In this document: positions 34,954 to 45,100 of the stretch, in pieces
Position numbering within the stretch: the stretch's first letter is position 1
How the letters are laid out: every line of letters starts with the position of its first letter
Assembly (NCBI RefSeq): GCF_002979655.1
Contig: NZ_PCPG01000014.1
Location: 1-64,000, forward strand
Direction of reading: 5' to 3'
Source of the DNA: Microbacterium sp. MYb45
Lineage (GTDB): Bacteria; Actinomycetota; Actinomycetes; Actinomycetales; Microbacteriaceae
DNA: 64,000 nucleotides
Notes under the pieces: model-generated
Told to the model about the DNA's origin: nothing
What the model saw: the letters and a program-made list of their open reading frames with translations, nothing else
The model's database searches: none
Program-made: the position numbers and the translations under genes

Positions 34954-35772
34954 ATGACGGGGATGCGACGGGTCGACACGGGAGCGGCGCCCCCTTTCCT
35001 CCTCGTCGCGCCCGCCGTGCTCGGCATCTTCCTGCTCGCGCTGCCGCTGGTCGCCCTGCTCACGCGCGCGTCCTGGTCGACCTTCTGGACCGACATCACC
35101 TCCACGGTGGCACTGGATGCCCTCCGCCTCTCACTCATCACCGGACTCGCCGCGACCGCGCTGTGCATCGTGCTCGGCCTCCCGCTCGCGCTTCTCATCG
35201 CCCGCTCGGGGCCGCGCACCTCCGCCCTGCTGCGGGCTCTCGTCGCGGTGCCGCTCGTGCTCCCGCCGATGGTGGGCGGGGTCGCCCTGCTGTTCCTCCT
35301 CGGCCGCTCCAGTCCGCTCGGGGGCCTCATCGCCGCGTGGTTCGGCACCGGCATCCCGTTCACGCCGGCGGCCGTGGTGCTCGCGCAGGCGTTCGTGGCG
35401 CTGCCGTTCCTGGTGCTCGCCGTCGAGGGGACGATCCGCAGCACGGGGAGCCGATACGAGCGCACCGCTGCCACACTCGGGGCCTCGCCGAGCACGGTGC
35501 TGTGGCGGGTCACGCTGCCCCTCGCCGCGCCCGGCATCGTGGTCGGGGTGATCCTCTGCTTCGCCCGCGCCATCGGCGAGTTCGGGGCCACGGCCCTGTT
35601 CGCCGGCAACGCCCCCGGCGTGACGCAGACCATGCCGCTCGCGATCTACACCGCCTTCAACGGGGCCGGTGCCGGCCGCGAGACGGCGGTGGCCCTGTCG
35701 ATCCTGCTGCTGGGGACCGCCGTCGTCGTGCTGCTGCTCGTGCGGGCGTGGCGGCCGGGGGCCCTCCGATGA
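34954..35772 (+). CDS. modB: Molybdate ABC transporter permease
   Basis: Membrane subunit of 272 residues with about five or six helices and the EAA loop ERTAATLGASPSTVLWRVTLPLAAPG that docks on ModC; AIGEFGATALFAGN is typical of ModB. The ATG at 34954 has GAGGCGGAG upstream; a GTG at 34924 that overlaps the modA stop (GTGA) would add 10 residues and fits the coupling style of the operon, so the start is not settled. Overlaps modC by ATGA. Confidence 0.94.
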   Translation: MTGMRRVDTGAAPPFLLVAPAVLGIFLLALPLVALLTRASWSTFWTDITSTVALDALRLSLITGLAATALCIVLGLPLALLIARSGPRTSALLRALVAVPLVLPPMVGGVALLFLLGRSSPLGGLIAAWFGTGIPFTPAAVVLAQAFVALPFLVLAVEGTIRSTGSRYERTAATLGASPSTVLWRVTLPLAAPGIVVGVILCFARAIGEFGATALFAGNAPGVTQTMPLAIYTAFNGAGAGRETAVALSILLLGTAVVVLLLVRAWRPGALR

Positions 35773-36503
35773 CCGGCGACGTCGGCTCGCTTGACCACGG
35801 CGCCCTCGACACTCACGTCATCGTGCGGCATGCGGGTCTCGATGCCGCGCTCCGCGTCGCCGCGGGCGAGTTCGTCGCGATCATGGGCCCGAGCGGCGCC
35901 GGCAAGACCTCCCTCCTGGAGGCGGTCGCCGGGCTCGTGCGACTCGACGAGGGGCACGTCGACCTCGATGGGATCCGCCTCTCCGGACCGCGGCAGCACA
36001 CGCCGCCGTCACGCCGTGCGATCGGCCTGCTCGGGCAGGACGCCCTGCTGTTCCCGCACATGACCGCGGCAGAGAACATCGCGTTCGCCGCCAGGGCCGC
36101 CGGACGCACCCGCGAGGAGTCCACCCGACGCGCGACGGAGTGGCTGAACCGCATCGGCCTCGCCGGGTATGGCGATCGGCGGCCCGACGAGCTCTCCGGC
36201 GGACAGCGCCAGCGCATCGCCCTCGCCCGAGCCCTCGCCGCCTCGCCGCGGCTGCTGCTGCTCGACGAGCCGTTCACCTCGCTCGACGTCGAGGCCGCGG
36301 CCCAGCTGCGCGAGGTCGTGCGCGAACAGCGCGGAGCCACCACGACGATCCTCGTCTCCCACGGCATCCTCGACGCCCAGGCTCTCGCGGAGCGGCTGGT
36401 GATCGTGCAGGCCGGGCGCATCGTTCAGGATGCCGCCGTCGCTGAAGTGCTCGCTTCCCCGGCGACCCCTTTCGCGGCCGCCGTCGCCGATTCGGCACGC
36501 TGA
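35769..36503 (+). CDS. modC: Molybdate ABC transporter ATP-binding protein (no TOBE domain)
   Basis: ATPase of 244 residues with Walker A GPSGAGKT (about residue 40), Q-loop LLGQDALLFPH, signature LSGGQRQR, Walker B LLLLDEP and H-loop VSHG. Standard ModC proteins run to about 350 residues with a C-terminal TOBE domain that gives molybdate feedback; here the protein stops after the ATPase core. The TOBE function may be supplied by the separate HTH-TOBE protein at the head of the operon. Confidence 0.93.
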   Translation: MTGDVGSLDHGALDTHVIVRHAGLDAALRVAAGEFVAIMGPSGAGKTSLLEAVAGLVRLDEGHVDLDGIRLSGPRQHTPPSRRAIGLLGQDALLFPHMTAAENIAFAARAAGRTREESTRRATEWLNRIGLAGYGDRRPDELSGGQRQRIALARALAASPRLLLLDEPFTSLDVEAAAQLREVVREQRGATTTILVSHGILDAQALAERLVIVQAGRIVQDAAVAEVLASPATPFAAAVADSAR

Positions 36504-36531
36504 CTTCCGCACGCGCCGCGCCTGCCGGAAG
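36504..36531. terminator. Weak hairpin between convergent modC and moaA
   Basis: CTTCCG (36504-36509) and CGGAAG (36526-36531) with a GC-rich 16-nt loop, directly after the modC stop. Short stem, no T-tract; a possible shared terminator. Confidence 0.4.
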
Positions 36532-36546
36532 CTGAGCGGCGAGCGA

Positions 36547-37614
36547 TCAGCCGCCGATGGCGTTCATCCCGCGCGCGGGCTGCAGGAATGAGGGGTCGTT
36601 GATGGCGTGACCGGGGAGCTTCGCCCACACGCATCCGCGGAGCACAGCGTCGATCGCCGCGTCGGAGTCGCCGCCCCCAAGCCGGTCCGCGCGCAGGACC
36701 GGGAGGAGGTCGAACTCATCGGCGGAGAACAGGCAGTTGCGCAATTGTCCGTCGGCCGTGAGCCGCAGGCGGTCGCAGTCTCCGCAGAACGGGGCCGTCA
36801 CCGACGCGATCACGCCGACCGTGTGCTCGCCGTCCAGCAGCCACCGCTCGGCCGGCGCACCCCCTCGGCCCGGCATCTCGGACAGCTCCCACCGCTGCGA
36901 GAGCGCGGCGAGGATCTCGTCTCGCGTCACCATCGTGCCGCGATCCCACTCATGCCCCGCGTCGAGGGGCATCTGCTCGATGAAGCGCATCTCGGCACCG
37001 TGCGCGATCGCGAAGTCGACGAGGTCGCAGAGCTCGTCGTCGTTCACCCCCCGCATGGCGACCGCGTTCAGCTTGAGTGGACGAAGGTCCGATGCGGCCG
37101 CCGCTTCGATACCGCGGCGCACATCATCGAGCCGGTCGCGGCGGGTCAACGCGGCGAACCGCTCGGGCCGCACGGTGTCGATCGAGATGTTGAGACGCTG
37201 CAGCCCGGCCGCGATCAGGTCGTCCAGCGCGTCGTCGAGACGGATGCCGTTCGTCGTCATCGCCACCTGCACCGGCCCGTCGACGGACTCGATCGCGCTG
37301 AGGCGTCGCACCACCTCGACGATGTCGCGCCGCAGCAACGGCTCCCCGCCGGTGAGCCGGAACGTGGTGATGCCGGCCGCGGCGGCGACGCGGGCGACCT
37401 GCACGATCTCGTCGACCGAGAGGATCGACTCGCGCGCGAGCCATTCGTTCCCCTGCTCCGGCATGCAGTAGGTGCAGCGCAACGAACAGCGATCGGTGAG
37501 CGAGATCCGAAGGTCGCGATGGACACGACCGTGCGTGTCGACCAGGGGCCCGTCGGCGCGCATCTCGGGCACGACGGGAACGCGACGGCCGATCTGCACC
37601 GGGATCGCGCTCAT
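36547..37614 (-). CDS. moaA: GTP 3',8-cyclase
   Basis: Radical-SAM enzyme that starts molybdenum cofactor synthesis from GTP. The 355-residue protein has the N-terminal cluster motif CSLRCTYCMP (CxxxCxxC, about residues 43-50), the SAM motif LTGGEPLLR, the C-terminal second-cluster cysteines in FCGDCDRLRLT and LRNCLF, and the essential C-terminal Gly-Gly (MNAIGG). Ribosome site GGGAGAGG. It is the last gene of the nitrate reductase operon, 52 bp after narK1, so cofactor supply is tied to enzyme synthesis. Confidence 0.96.
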   Translation of the reverse strand: MSAIPVQIGRRVPVVPEMRADGPLVDTHGRVHRDLRISLTDRCSLRCTYCMPEQGNEWLARESILSVDEIVQVARVAAAAGITTFRLTGGEPLLRRDIVEVVRRLSAIESVDGPVQVAMTTNGIRLDDALDDLIAAGLQRLNISIDTVRPERFAALTRRDRLDDVRRGIEAAAASDLRPLKLNAVAMRGVNDDELCDLVDFAIAHGAEMRFIEQMPLDAGHEWDRGTMVTRDEILAALSQRWELSEMPGRGGAPAERWLLDGEHTVGVIASVTAPFCGDCDRLRLTADGQLRNCLFSADEFDLLPVLRADRLGGGDSDAAIDAVLRGCVWAKLPGHAINDPSFLQPARGMNAIGG

Positions 37615-37666
37615 GGCCTCTCCCTTCGCGGACGGAGTGATCTTCTTCCGAGCGTACGCCGCCTGC

Positions 37667-38971
37667 TCACGCGAGTTCCCCGGACTCGAGCCGGCCCGCG
37701 AGCTGCGGGGTGTGCGTGTGCAGCATCCGCCATACCGTCAGATGCATCCATACGGCGCACGCCGCGGTCAGGACGAAGAGGATCGCGAAGGTGCTGGTCG
37801 GAAGCCCCGTGAGCGCCAGGGTGTAGGCGAAGACCGGCGGGAGGATGAAACCGCCGAGACCACCGAGCATGCCCACGAGCCCGCCGACCGAGCCCACATC
37901 GGCGGGGAAGTAGTCGGGAATGTGCTTGTACACGGCGGCCTTGCCCACCCCCATCGCGCATCCGAGCACGAAGACCAACGACGCGAAGGCCGCGAGCGGC
38001 ATCGCGAACGGCAGCGCCGTCGCCGACCCGTCGACGGTCTGCACGACCAGGTGTCCCGAGGGCAGCGACAGGAAGAAGAGCACCGCCAGCATCACGGTGA
38101 ACGTCGCGTACATGACGCGTCGAGCCCCGAACCGATCGGAGAACCACCCGCCCAGCGGACGAAGCAGCGAGGCCGGGAAGATGAAGCTCGCCGTCAGGAG
38201 CGCAGCCACCGCCAGATCCAGACCGTAGTTGTCGACGTAGTACAGCGGAAGCCAGGCCGAGAGGGCGACGTACGCGCCGAAGACGACCACGTAGTAGAGG
38301 CTGAAGCGCCAGACGCGCAGATGCTTCAGCGGTCGCAGCTGCGAGCGCAGCGACCGCCCTTGCCCGGGGAGCAGATCGGGACGGGGCGCGAGGAACCACA
38401 CCAGCACCGCCATGATCACCAGGAGCACGGCGTACATCACGGGCACGAGTCGCCATCCGCCCACGATCCAGCCGAGGTAGGTGGAGCCGGCCGTCGCCGC
38501 GATGAGCCCCGGGCCGATGAGCTTCGTCACCGACGCCCCGACGTTGCCCGCACCGAACACGCCGAGGGCGAACCCCTTCCGCGCATCGGGCCACCAGGCG
38601 TTGTTCCACGAGACGCCGGCGCTGAACGAGTTCCCCGCGATGCCGACGAGGAACGCGAGTACGAGGAGTACCCCGTAGTCGTGCGCGAAGGAGACGAGGA
38701 ACGTCGGCACCGCGGCGGCCAGCAGCATGACGGCGAACACCCGACGCCCACCGAAACGGTCGGTGATGATGCCGGCCGGCAGCCGCCAGATCGATCCGTT
38801 GAGCACCGCGACCGCGGTGAGCCAGGAGAGCTGCACATCGGACAGCCCGAACTCGTCTCGGATCGGGATGCCGAGGATGCCGAACATCAGCCAGACGGCG
38901 AACATCAGCGTGAAGGCGATGGTGGAGAGCGTCAGGACGCTCACAGCACCCGGACGCGGGGTGACAGACAC
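37667..38971 (-). CDS. narK: Nitrate/nitrite transporter 1 (NarK/NasA type)
   Basis: MFS carrier of 434 residues, twelve helices. Both nitrate-signature regions are present: GNSFSAGVSWNNAWWPD in helix 5 and, in helix 11, GVGKAAVYKHIPDYFP followed by the glycine-rich GGLVGMLGGLGG. GTG start with GAAGGG 9 bp upstream. It lies between narI and moaA, and a second, diverged NarK heads the operon; one may import nitrate and the other export nitrite. Subtype assignment is not certain. Confidence 0.92.
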   Translation of the reverse strand: MSVTPRPGAVSVLTLSTIAFTLMFAVWLMFGILGIPIRDEFGLSDVQLSWLTAVAVLNGSIWRLPAGIITDRFGGRRVFAVMLLAAAVPTFLVSFAHDYGVLLVLAFLVGIAGNSFSAGVSWNNAWWPDARKGFALGVFGAGNVGASVTKLIGPGLIAATAGSTYLGWIVGGWRLVPVMYAVLLVIMAVLVWFLAPRPDLLPGQGRSLRSQLRPLKHLRVWRFSLYYVVVFGAYVALSAWLPLYYVDNYGLDLAVAALLTASFIFPASLLRPLGGWFSDRFGARRVMYATFTVMLAVLFFLSLPSGHLVVQTVDGSATALPFAMPLAAFASLVFVLGCAMGVGKAAVYKHIPDYFPADVGSVGGLVGMLGGLGGFILPPVFAYTLALTGLPTSTFAILFVLTAACAVWMHLTVWRMLHTHTPQLAGRLESGELA

Positions 38972-38992
38972 AGCGGTGGTCCCTTCCGAGGC

Positions 38993-39751
38993 CTAGAGCT
39001 TGCGGAGCTTGTCGGGATCCGGTGCCTGCACGGGGTCCCAGCCGCGGCGCACCTGCCGCGCACCGCGCTGGTCGTCACGGGACCGGTACACGATGTAGGG
39101 GCGGAACAGGTACCCGACCGGTGCCGAGAACACGTGCACGAGACGCGTGAACGGCCACAGTGCGAAGAGCGCGAAAGCCGTGACGACATGGATCTGGAAG
39201 AGCAGCGGCACGTCGGTCATGAGTTCGGGCTGCGGCTGGAAGAAGAGGATCGACCGGATCCACGGCGAGATCGTCTCGCGATAGTGGAAGCCGGAGCCGA
39301 ACACCTGGAACACCACCGTCGCGAGGGTGCCGAAGCCGAGCGTCGCCCCGAGGAACACGTACATCACCTTGTCCATCGCCGTGGTGGCGAGGAACACGGG
39401 CCCGACCGTCCGCCGTCGGTAGATGAGGATCGCCAGGCCGGCGAGCGTCAGGATCGCGGCGATCGTTCCGAGCGACGTCGCGCCGAAGTGGTAGATCTCC
39501 TCGGAGATGCCGATCGCGTAGAGCCATTCGCGCGGGACGAGAAGACCGACGACGTGCCCGGCGATGACCATGAGGATGCCCAGGTGGAACATCGGAGATC
39601 CCCAGCGGAGAAGCCGGTTCTCGTAGGTCTGGCTCGAACGCGTGGTCCAGCCGAACTTGTCGTACCGGTAGCGCCAGATGTGGCCGACGATGAAGACGGC
39701 GATCGCCGCGTACGGGATCGCCACCCAGAGGATGAAGCCGGCCGCGTTCAT
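38993..39751 (-). CDS. narI: Respiratory nitrate reductase gamma subunit
   Basis: Membrane cytochrome b subunit of 252 residues (E. coli 225) that takes electrons from menaquinol. Five helices are visible; the heme-ligand His residues lie in FHLGILMVIAGHVVG and in FQIHVVTAFALFALWPFTRLVH. It starts at ATG 39751 overlapping narJ; the longer open frame upstream lies inside narJ. Extra C-terminal tail is charged and cytoplasmic. Confidence 0.95.
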   Translation of the reverse strand: MNAAGFILWVAIPYAAIAVFIVGHIWRYRYDKFGWTTRSSQTYENRLLRWGSPMFHLGILMVIAGHVVGLLVPREWLYAIGISEEIYHFGATSLGTIAAILTLAGLAILIYRRRTVGPVFLATTAMDKVMYVFLGATLGFGTLATVVFQVFGSGFHYRETISPWIRSILFFQPQPELMTDVPLLFQIHVVTAFALFALWPFTRLVHVFSAPVGYLFRPYIVYRSRDDQRGARQVRRGWDPVQAPDPDKLRKL

Positions 39752-40452
39752 GACTCTCCTCGCTGCGACACGGGTGCGAAGGGTGCCAGGTTGCCGAGGA
39801 AGCTCAACCCGACGGTCTCGGTGGGAGGCCCCTCGCTCACGAGCGCGAGGAATCGTTCCCGGGTGCGGGCGTCGACGGGCGGAAGCGACAGCGTGATCGC
39901 ACGTACCACGGCGGCCCATTCGCTGCCCATCGCCTCGAGGGCGGCCCGCAGCACCTCGATCCCCTCACGGTGCGAGGCGATGAGTGCCTCCGCGATCGGC
40001 GAATCACTCAGGGCCGAGAACTCCAGCACGGCCGGCAGATAGTCCGGCAGCTCCTGCGCGTCGAACTCCCACCCTGCCGCACGATAGGCCTCGAGGAACG
40101 TGACGAGCGCTGTCCCTCGTTTACGGGTGTCCCCCGTGGCGTAGTAGCTCAGGTAGAGACTGCATTTGCGCTTGAGGTCGAACGTGACCACGTACCGTCG
40201 CTGCCACTCGGTCGTGCCCGCGGCTGTCGCAGCCGCGATGAACCCCGTCAGCGCTTCCGCGATCGCTGTGGGCAGAGCGGCCGCACGCTCCTGCAGGAGC
40301 GGGAGCCGGGCGAACCAGGCATCGTCGGGATAGTCGAGCAGCAGCGACGCGATCATGTGCGCGGTCGCACGCCGATCGGCGGAGAGCGCCACCGGGGCGA
40401 TCTCCGCCGGCAGCTCGCGCCGCGGGGTCACGCGCGGCAGGATCGTGCTCAT
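39748..40452 (-). CDS. narJ: Nitrate reductase assembly chaperone
   Basis: NarJ/TorD-type chaperone of 234 residues that holds NarGH until the molybdenum cofactor is inserted. Contains ASLLLDYPDDAWFARLP, the signature TFDLKRKCSLYLSYYATGDTRKRG and QELPDYLPAVLEF. Overlaps narH and narI by ATGA. Confidence 0.94.
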   Translation of the reverse strand: MSTILPRVTPRRELPAEIAPVALSADRRATAHMIASLLLDYPDDAWFARLPLLQERAAALPTAIAEALTGFIAAATAAGTTEWQRRYVVTFDLKRKCSLYLSYYATGDTRKRGTALVTFLEAYRAAGWEFDAQELPDYLPAVLEFSALSDSPIAEALIASHREGIEVLRAALEAMGSEWAAVVRAITLSLPPVDARTRERFLALVSEGPPTETVGLSFLGNLAPFAPVSQRGES

Positions 40453-42134
40453 GACTCGTCCCCTCCGTCGGGATCGCCCTTGCCCGTCGTGCGCACGGGC
40501 CCTGTCGACTGCGGAGGGAACAGCCCATCCGTGCCGCCGTTGCCATCCCAGTTGAGGAGGTTCACGCGGCCGGGCGTCGAAGGCCGGTCCGCGCTCTGCC
40601 GATCGGCCAGCATGTGGAAGTTCTCCACGGCGACGGGAACGGATTGGCCGCTGGAGAGTCCGAACGGCCCCGCCCCGCCCATGCCGGGCCCGCCGTCGAA
40701 GTCGAGCGAGCACGCCATCTCCTCCAGCGAGTGTGCCTGCTCCGCATGGGCCGAGGGGATGACGTAGCGATCCTCGTACTTCGCGATCGCGAGCAGGCGG
40801 TACATGGCCTCGACCTCTTCGCCCGTCATCCCGACCGCCTTGGCGATGCGCTCGTCGCGCACATCGTCGATGCTGACCCCGCGCATGTAGGAGCGCATCG
40901 CCGCGAGCCGACGGAGCGCATGCTCGACCGGCCCTCTCTCCCCTGCACTGAAGAGCTCGGCGAGGTAGCCGAGCGGGATCCGGAGCTTGTCGATCGCCGC
41001 GAACAGCGTGCGCGCGTCTTCACCGTCGTTGCCGGAACCCGAGATCACGTCCACGACGGGCGAGAGCGGCGGGATGTACCAGACCATCGGCATCGTCCGG
41101 TACTCGGGGTGCAGCGGCAGCGCCACCTCGTACTCCTGGATCAGCCGCCAGATCGGGCTGCGCTGGGCGGCCTCGATCCAGTCCTCCTGGATGCCGTCCC
41201 GTCGCGCCTGCTCGATCACGGCCGGATCGTTCGGATCCAGCAGGATGCTGCGCTGCGCCGCGAGGAGTGCCTTGTCGTCCTCCACACTCGCCGCCTCTGC
41301 CACGCGGTCCGCGTCGTAGAGCACGAGCCCGAGATAACGGAGCCGCCCCACGCAGGTCTCGGAGCACACGGTCGGCAGGCCGACCTCGATGCGCGGGTAG
41401 CACATCGTGCATTTCTCGGCCTTGCCCGTCTTGTGATTGAAGTAGACCTTCTTGTACGGGCAGCCGGACACGCACATCCGCCATCCGCGGCACTGGTCCT
41501 GGTCGACGAGGACGATCCCGTCTTCCGCACGCTTGTACATCGCGCCCGAGGGACAGGAGGCGACGCACGACGGGTTGAGGCAGTGCTCGCAGATGCGCGG
41601 CAGGTAGAACATGAACGCCTTCGAGAACTCCGCCTCGACCTGCTCGCTCATCTTCTGGAGGATCGGGTCGTCCTGCATGGTCTCCATCGACCCGCCGAGG
41701 TCGTCGTCCCAGTTCGCCGACCACGAGATCTTCATGTTCTCGCCGGTGAGGAGGCTCTTCGGCCGAGCGACCGGCACCTGCGCACCCTTCGGCGCGTTGA
41801 TGAGCATGTCGTAGTCGTAGGTCCACGGCTCGTAGTAGTCGTGGATCTCGGGCAGCTTCGGGTTGGAGAAGATGCGTGCCAGCTTCGCCAGACGACCGCC
41901 GCTGCGCAGCTTGAGGCGCCCCCGCTTCGTGCGCGTCCACCCGCCGCCCCAGCGCTCCTGGTCCTCGTAGCTGCGGGGGTAGCCGACGCCGGGGCGGGTC
42001 TCGACGTTGTTGAACCAGACGTATTCCACACCGGTGCGATTGGTCCAGGCCTGCTTGCACGTGACCGAGCAGGTGTGACATCCGATGCACTTGTCGAGGT
42101 TCATCACCATCGACATCTGCGCCATGACCTTCAT
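40449..42134 (-). CDS. narH: Respiratory nitrate reductase beta subunit
   Basis: Electron-transfer subunit of 561 residues with four Fe-S clusters: DKCIGCHTCSVTCK near residue 15, CEHCLNPSCVASCP, QCRGWRMCVSGCP (Trp in place of one Cys gives the 3Fe-4S cluster, as in other NarH) and KCTMCYPR. Carries electrons from NarI heme to NarG. ATG overlaps the narG stop by one base (TGATG). Confidence 0.97.
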   Translation of the reverse strand: MKVMAQMSMVMNLDKCIGCHTCSVTCKQAWTNRTGVEYVWFNNVETRPGVGYPRSYEDQERWGGGWTRTKRGRLKLRSGGRLAKLARIFSNPKLPEIHDYYEPWTYDYDMLINAPKGAQVPVARPKSLLTGENMKISWSANWDDDLGGSMETMQDDPILQKMSEQVEAEFSKAFMFYLPRICEHCLNPSCVASCPSGAMYKRAEDGIVLVDQDQCRGWRMCVSGCPYKKVYFNHKTGKAEKCTMCYPRIEVGLPTVCSETCVGRLRYLGLVLYDADRVAEAASVEDDKALLAAQRSILLDPNDPAVIEQARRDGIQEDWIEAAQRSPIWRLIQEYEVALPLHPEYRTMPMVWYIPPLSPVVDVISGSGNDGEDARTLFAAIDKLRIPLGYLAELFSAGERGPVEHALRRLAAMRSYMRGVSIDDVRDERIAKAVGMTGEEVEAMYRLLAIAKYEDRYVIPSAHAEQAHSLEEMACSLDFDGGPGMGGAGPFGLSSGQSVPVAVENFHMLADRQSADRPSTPGRVNLLNWDGNGGTDGLFPPQSTGPVRTTGKGDPDGGDES

Positions 42135-45100
42135 CAGTACTCGACCTCCTGGTCGCGACGACGGATCGTCGTGATCTCATCTCGCTGATTCCCCGTCGGA
42201 CCGAGGTAGTTGAACGCCCACGCCAACTGCGCGTAGCCCCCGATCAGATGGCTGGGCTTGAGCAGGATGCGCGTGAGGGAGTTGTGGATACCTCCGCGCT
42301 GACCGCTCGTCTCGGCGATCGGCACATCCACCGTGCGATCCTTCGCGTGGTACATGTACACCGTGCCCTCCGGCATCCGGTGCGAGACGTTCGCCCGTGC
42401 GACGACGACGCCGTTGCGGTTGTACGACTCGATCCAGTCGTTGTCGCGCACGCCGATCTTGTCGGCGTCCTGCGGGCTCATCCAGATGGTGGGACCTCCC
42501 CGCGACAGCGACAGCATGAAGAGGTTGTCCTGGTACTCCGAGTGGATGGACCACTTGGAGTGCGGAGTCAGATACCGCACCGCGACCTCAGCCTGGCCCG
42601 TCGCACCTCGTTGGGTGCTCCGCCCGGTCGCGCCGACCTTCGGGTCGTCGAACAGCCGGTGCATGTCCAGCGGCGGCCGGAACGTCGGCAGGTTCTCGCC
42701 GAGCTCCTCCATCCAGTCGTGGTCGAGATAGAAATGCTGGCGCCCGGTCAGGGTGTGCCACGGCTTCAGATGCTCGACGTTGATCGCGAAGGCCGTGTAG
42801 CGCCGCCCGCCATGCTCCGATCCGGACCACTCCGGCGAGGTGATAACGCTCCGCGGCTGCACCTGAACGTCGGCGAACGTGATGCGCTTGCCCTCCTCCT
42901 CTTCGGCGAGGAAGGCCATCTGCTGGCCGGTCCGCTTCTCGAGCTCGCGGAACCCCTGTACGGCCAGTCGGCCGTTGCTCGTTCCGGAGAACGCCAGGAT
43001 CATCTCGCAGACGCGCTTGTCCGTGTCGAGCCGCACGCGCCCGGCCGCCGGCCCGGATGGGAACACCCCGTTGGACTGTGCCAGCGACGCGATCTCCCTG
43101 TCGGGTCGATAGGTGATCGCCTTCGTCGTCATGCCCAGCTTCGCGGTGAGCGGTCCGAGCGACTTCCAGCGCGCGGCGAGCGCGGGATAGTCGCGTTCGA
43201 CGGGGATGAGCTTCGTCATCGTCACGCCCGGCACGAGAGGCGCGTCCTGCGGGACCACGCCGTGCGCGTACGCCATCACGTCGGGGGTGTCGTGCTGCAG
43301 CGGGGAGGCCACGATGTCGCGGCGCACACCCAGATGCCCCTCGCAGAGCTCGCTGAATCGCTCGGCGAGCTCGCCGAACAGGTCGTAGTCCGTCTTTGTC
43401 TGCCACGGCGGGTTGATGGCCGGGTTGAACGAGTGCAGGAACGGATGCATGTCGGTCGACGACAGGTCGTACTTCTCGTACCAGGTCGCCGCGGGGAAGA
43501 CGAGGTCGGAGAACAGCGTCGTCGAGGTCATGCGAAAGTCGGCCGTCATGAGCAGATCGAGCTTGCCGACCGGTGCGTCCTCCCGCCACACGATGTCGCG
43601 CGGACGAGAGCCTTCCTCCGTCTCGGAAGCGCGGATGGCCGAGTCCGTCCCGAGCAGGTGCTTGAGGAAGTACTCGTTGCCCTTGCCCGACGACCCGAGG
43701 ATGTTCGCCCGCCACACCGACACGACCCGGGGGAAGTTCTCCGGTGCGTCCGGGTCTTCGACGGCATAGTGCAGTGATCCGTCGTTCAGCGAGTCGACGA
43801 TGTGCTGCGCGGGCTCCTTGCCCGCGACTTCGGCCTCGTCGCACAGGTCGAGCGGATTCCGGGAGAAGGTCGGGTAGCTCGGCATCCATCCGCGCTTGAC
43901 CGACTCGACCAGGCAGTCGGCCGTCGTGCGGCCGGCGAAGGCCCCGCGTGCGAGAGGCGACGAGAGCTGATCCGCGGGCAGCCCGTCGTAGCGCCACTGG
44001 TCGGTCGCGAGGTACCAGAAGGCCGTGCCGATCATCTGCCGGGGCGGGCGGTTCCAGTCACCGGCGGTCGCATACTGCGAGTACCCGGTGATGGGCCGCA
44101 CCTTCTCCTGGCCGACGTAGTGCGCCCACCCTCCGCCGTTGACGCCCTGACACCCCGTCATGGTGGTCAGCGCCAGGAACGTGCGGTAGATCGTGTCGGA
44201 GTGGAACCAGTGGTTCGTCCCGGCCCCCATCAGGATCATGGATCGACCCCCGGAGCGTTCGGCGTTGTCGGCGAACTCCCGACCGATGCGCGTCGCCTGC
44301 TCGGCGGGCACGGCGGTGATCTCTTCCTGCCACGCCGGTGTGCCCGGAGACGTCGGGTCGTCGTAGCCGGTCGGCCATTCTCCGGGGATGCCGTCGCGAC
44401 CGACACCGTACTGCGCGAGCATGAGGTCGAACACGGTCGTCACGAGCTTGCCTGCGACTTCGCGGGTCGGTACTCCGCGGACGACGACTCCGGAGCCGCC
44501 GGCGTGTTCGGCGCCGGCCTCGGGCGGGAGGTCGAAGCGAGGAAGGGCGACCTCGGCGGCCGCTCCATCCCACGACGCGAGGTCGGCGATGGAGAGCGGA
44601 GGTTCGACGCCCTCGAGGTCGAGGTTCCACTTCCCCTCGTCCTCGGGCGTGAACCGGTGTCCGAGCGACCCGTTCGGCACGACGGCGTCGCCGTGCTCGT
44701 CGAGGAGCACTGTCTTGAAATCCGCGCGAACGGCGGCAGCCTCTGTACCGCCGAGGTCGCTCGCGGTCAGGAACTTTCCGGCGACGAGCTTGTCGCCGTT
44801 CCGCTCGAGCGTCACCAGGTACGGAGCATCCGTGAACCGGCGCATGTAGTCCTCGAAGCGTTCGGTGCGCTTCTGCACGAAGTGCTCGGTGAGGATGACG
44901 TGCCCCATCGCGAGCGCCAGTGCCGCATCGGTGCCGGGGTGCGGAGCGACCCACTCATCGGCGAACTTGGTGTTGTCGGTGTAGTCGGGCGAGACCGTGA
45001 CGACCTTCTGGCCGCGGTAGCGGGCCTCGGCCATGAAGTGCGCATCCGGTGTTCGCGTGACCGGCACGTTCGAGCCCCACATGATCAGGTATCCCGCGTT

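Noticed and set aside
35769..36503. modC as a truncated pseudogene
   Set aside because: The ATPase core is complete with all motifs and a clean stop; the missing TOBE domain is encoded separately in the operon.
37472..40042. Very long plus-strand open frame opposite narK, narI and narJ (856 codons)
   Set aside because: Highly charged, Arg/His/Asp-rich translation with no domain; it is the antisense shadow of high-GC genes with clear families on the minus strand.
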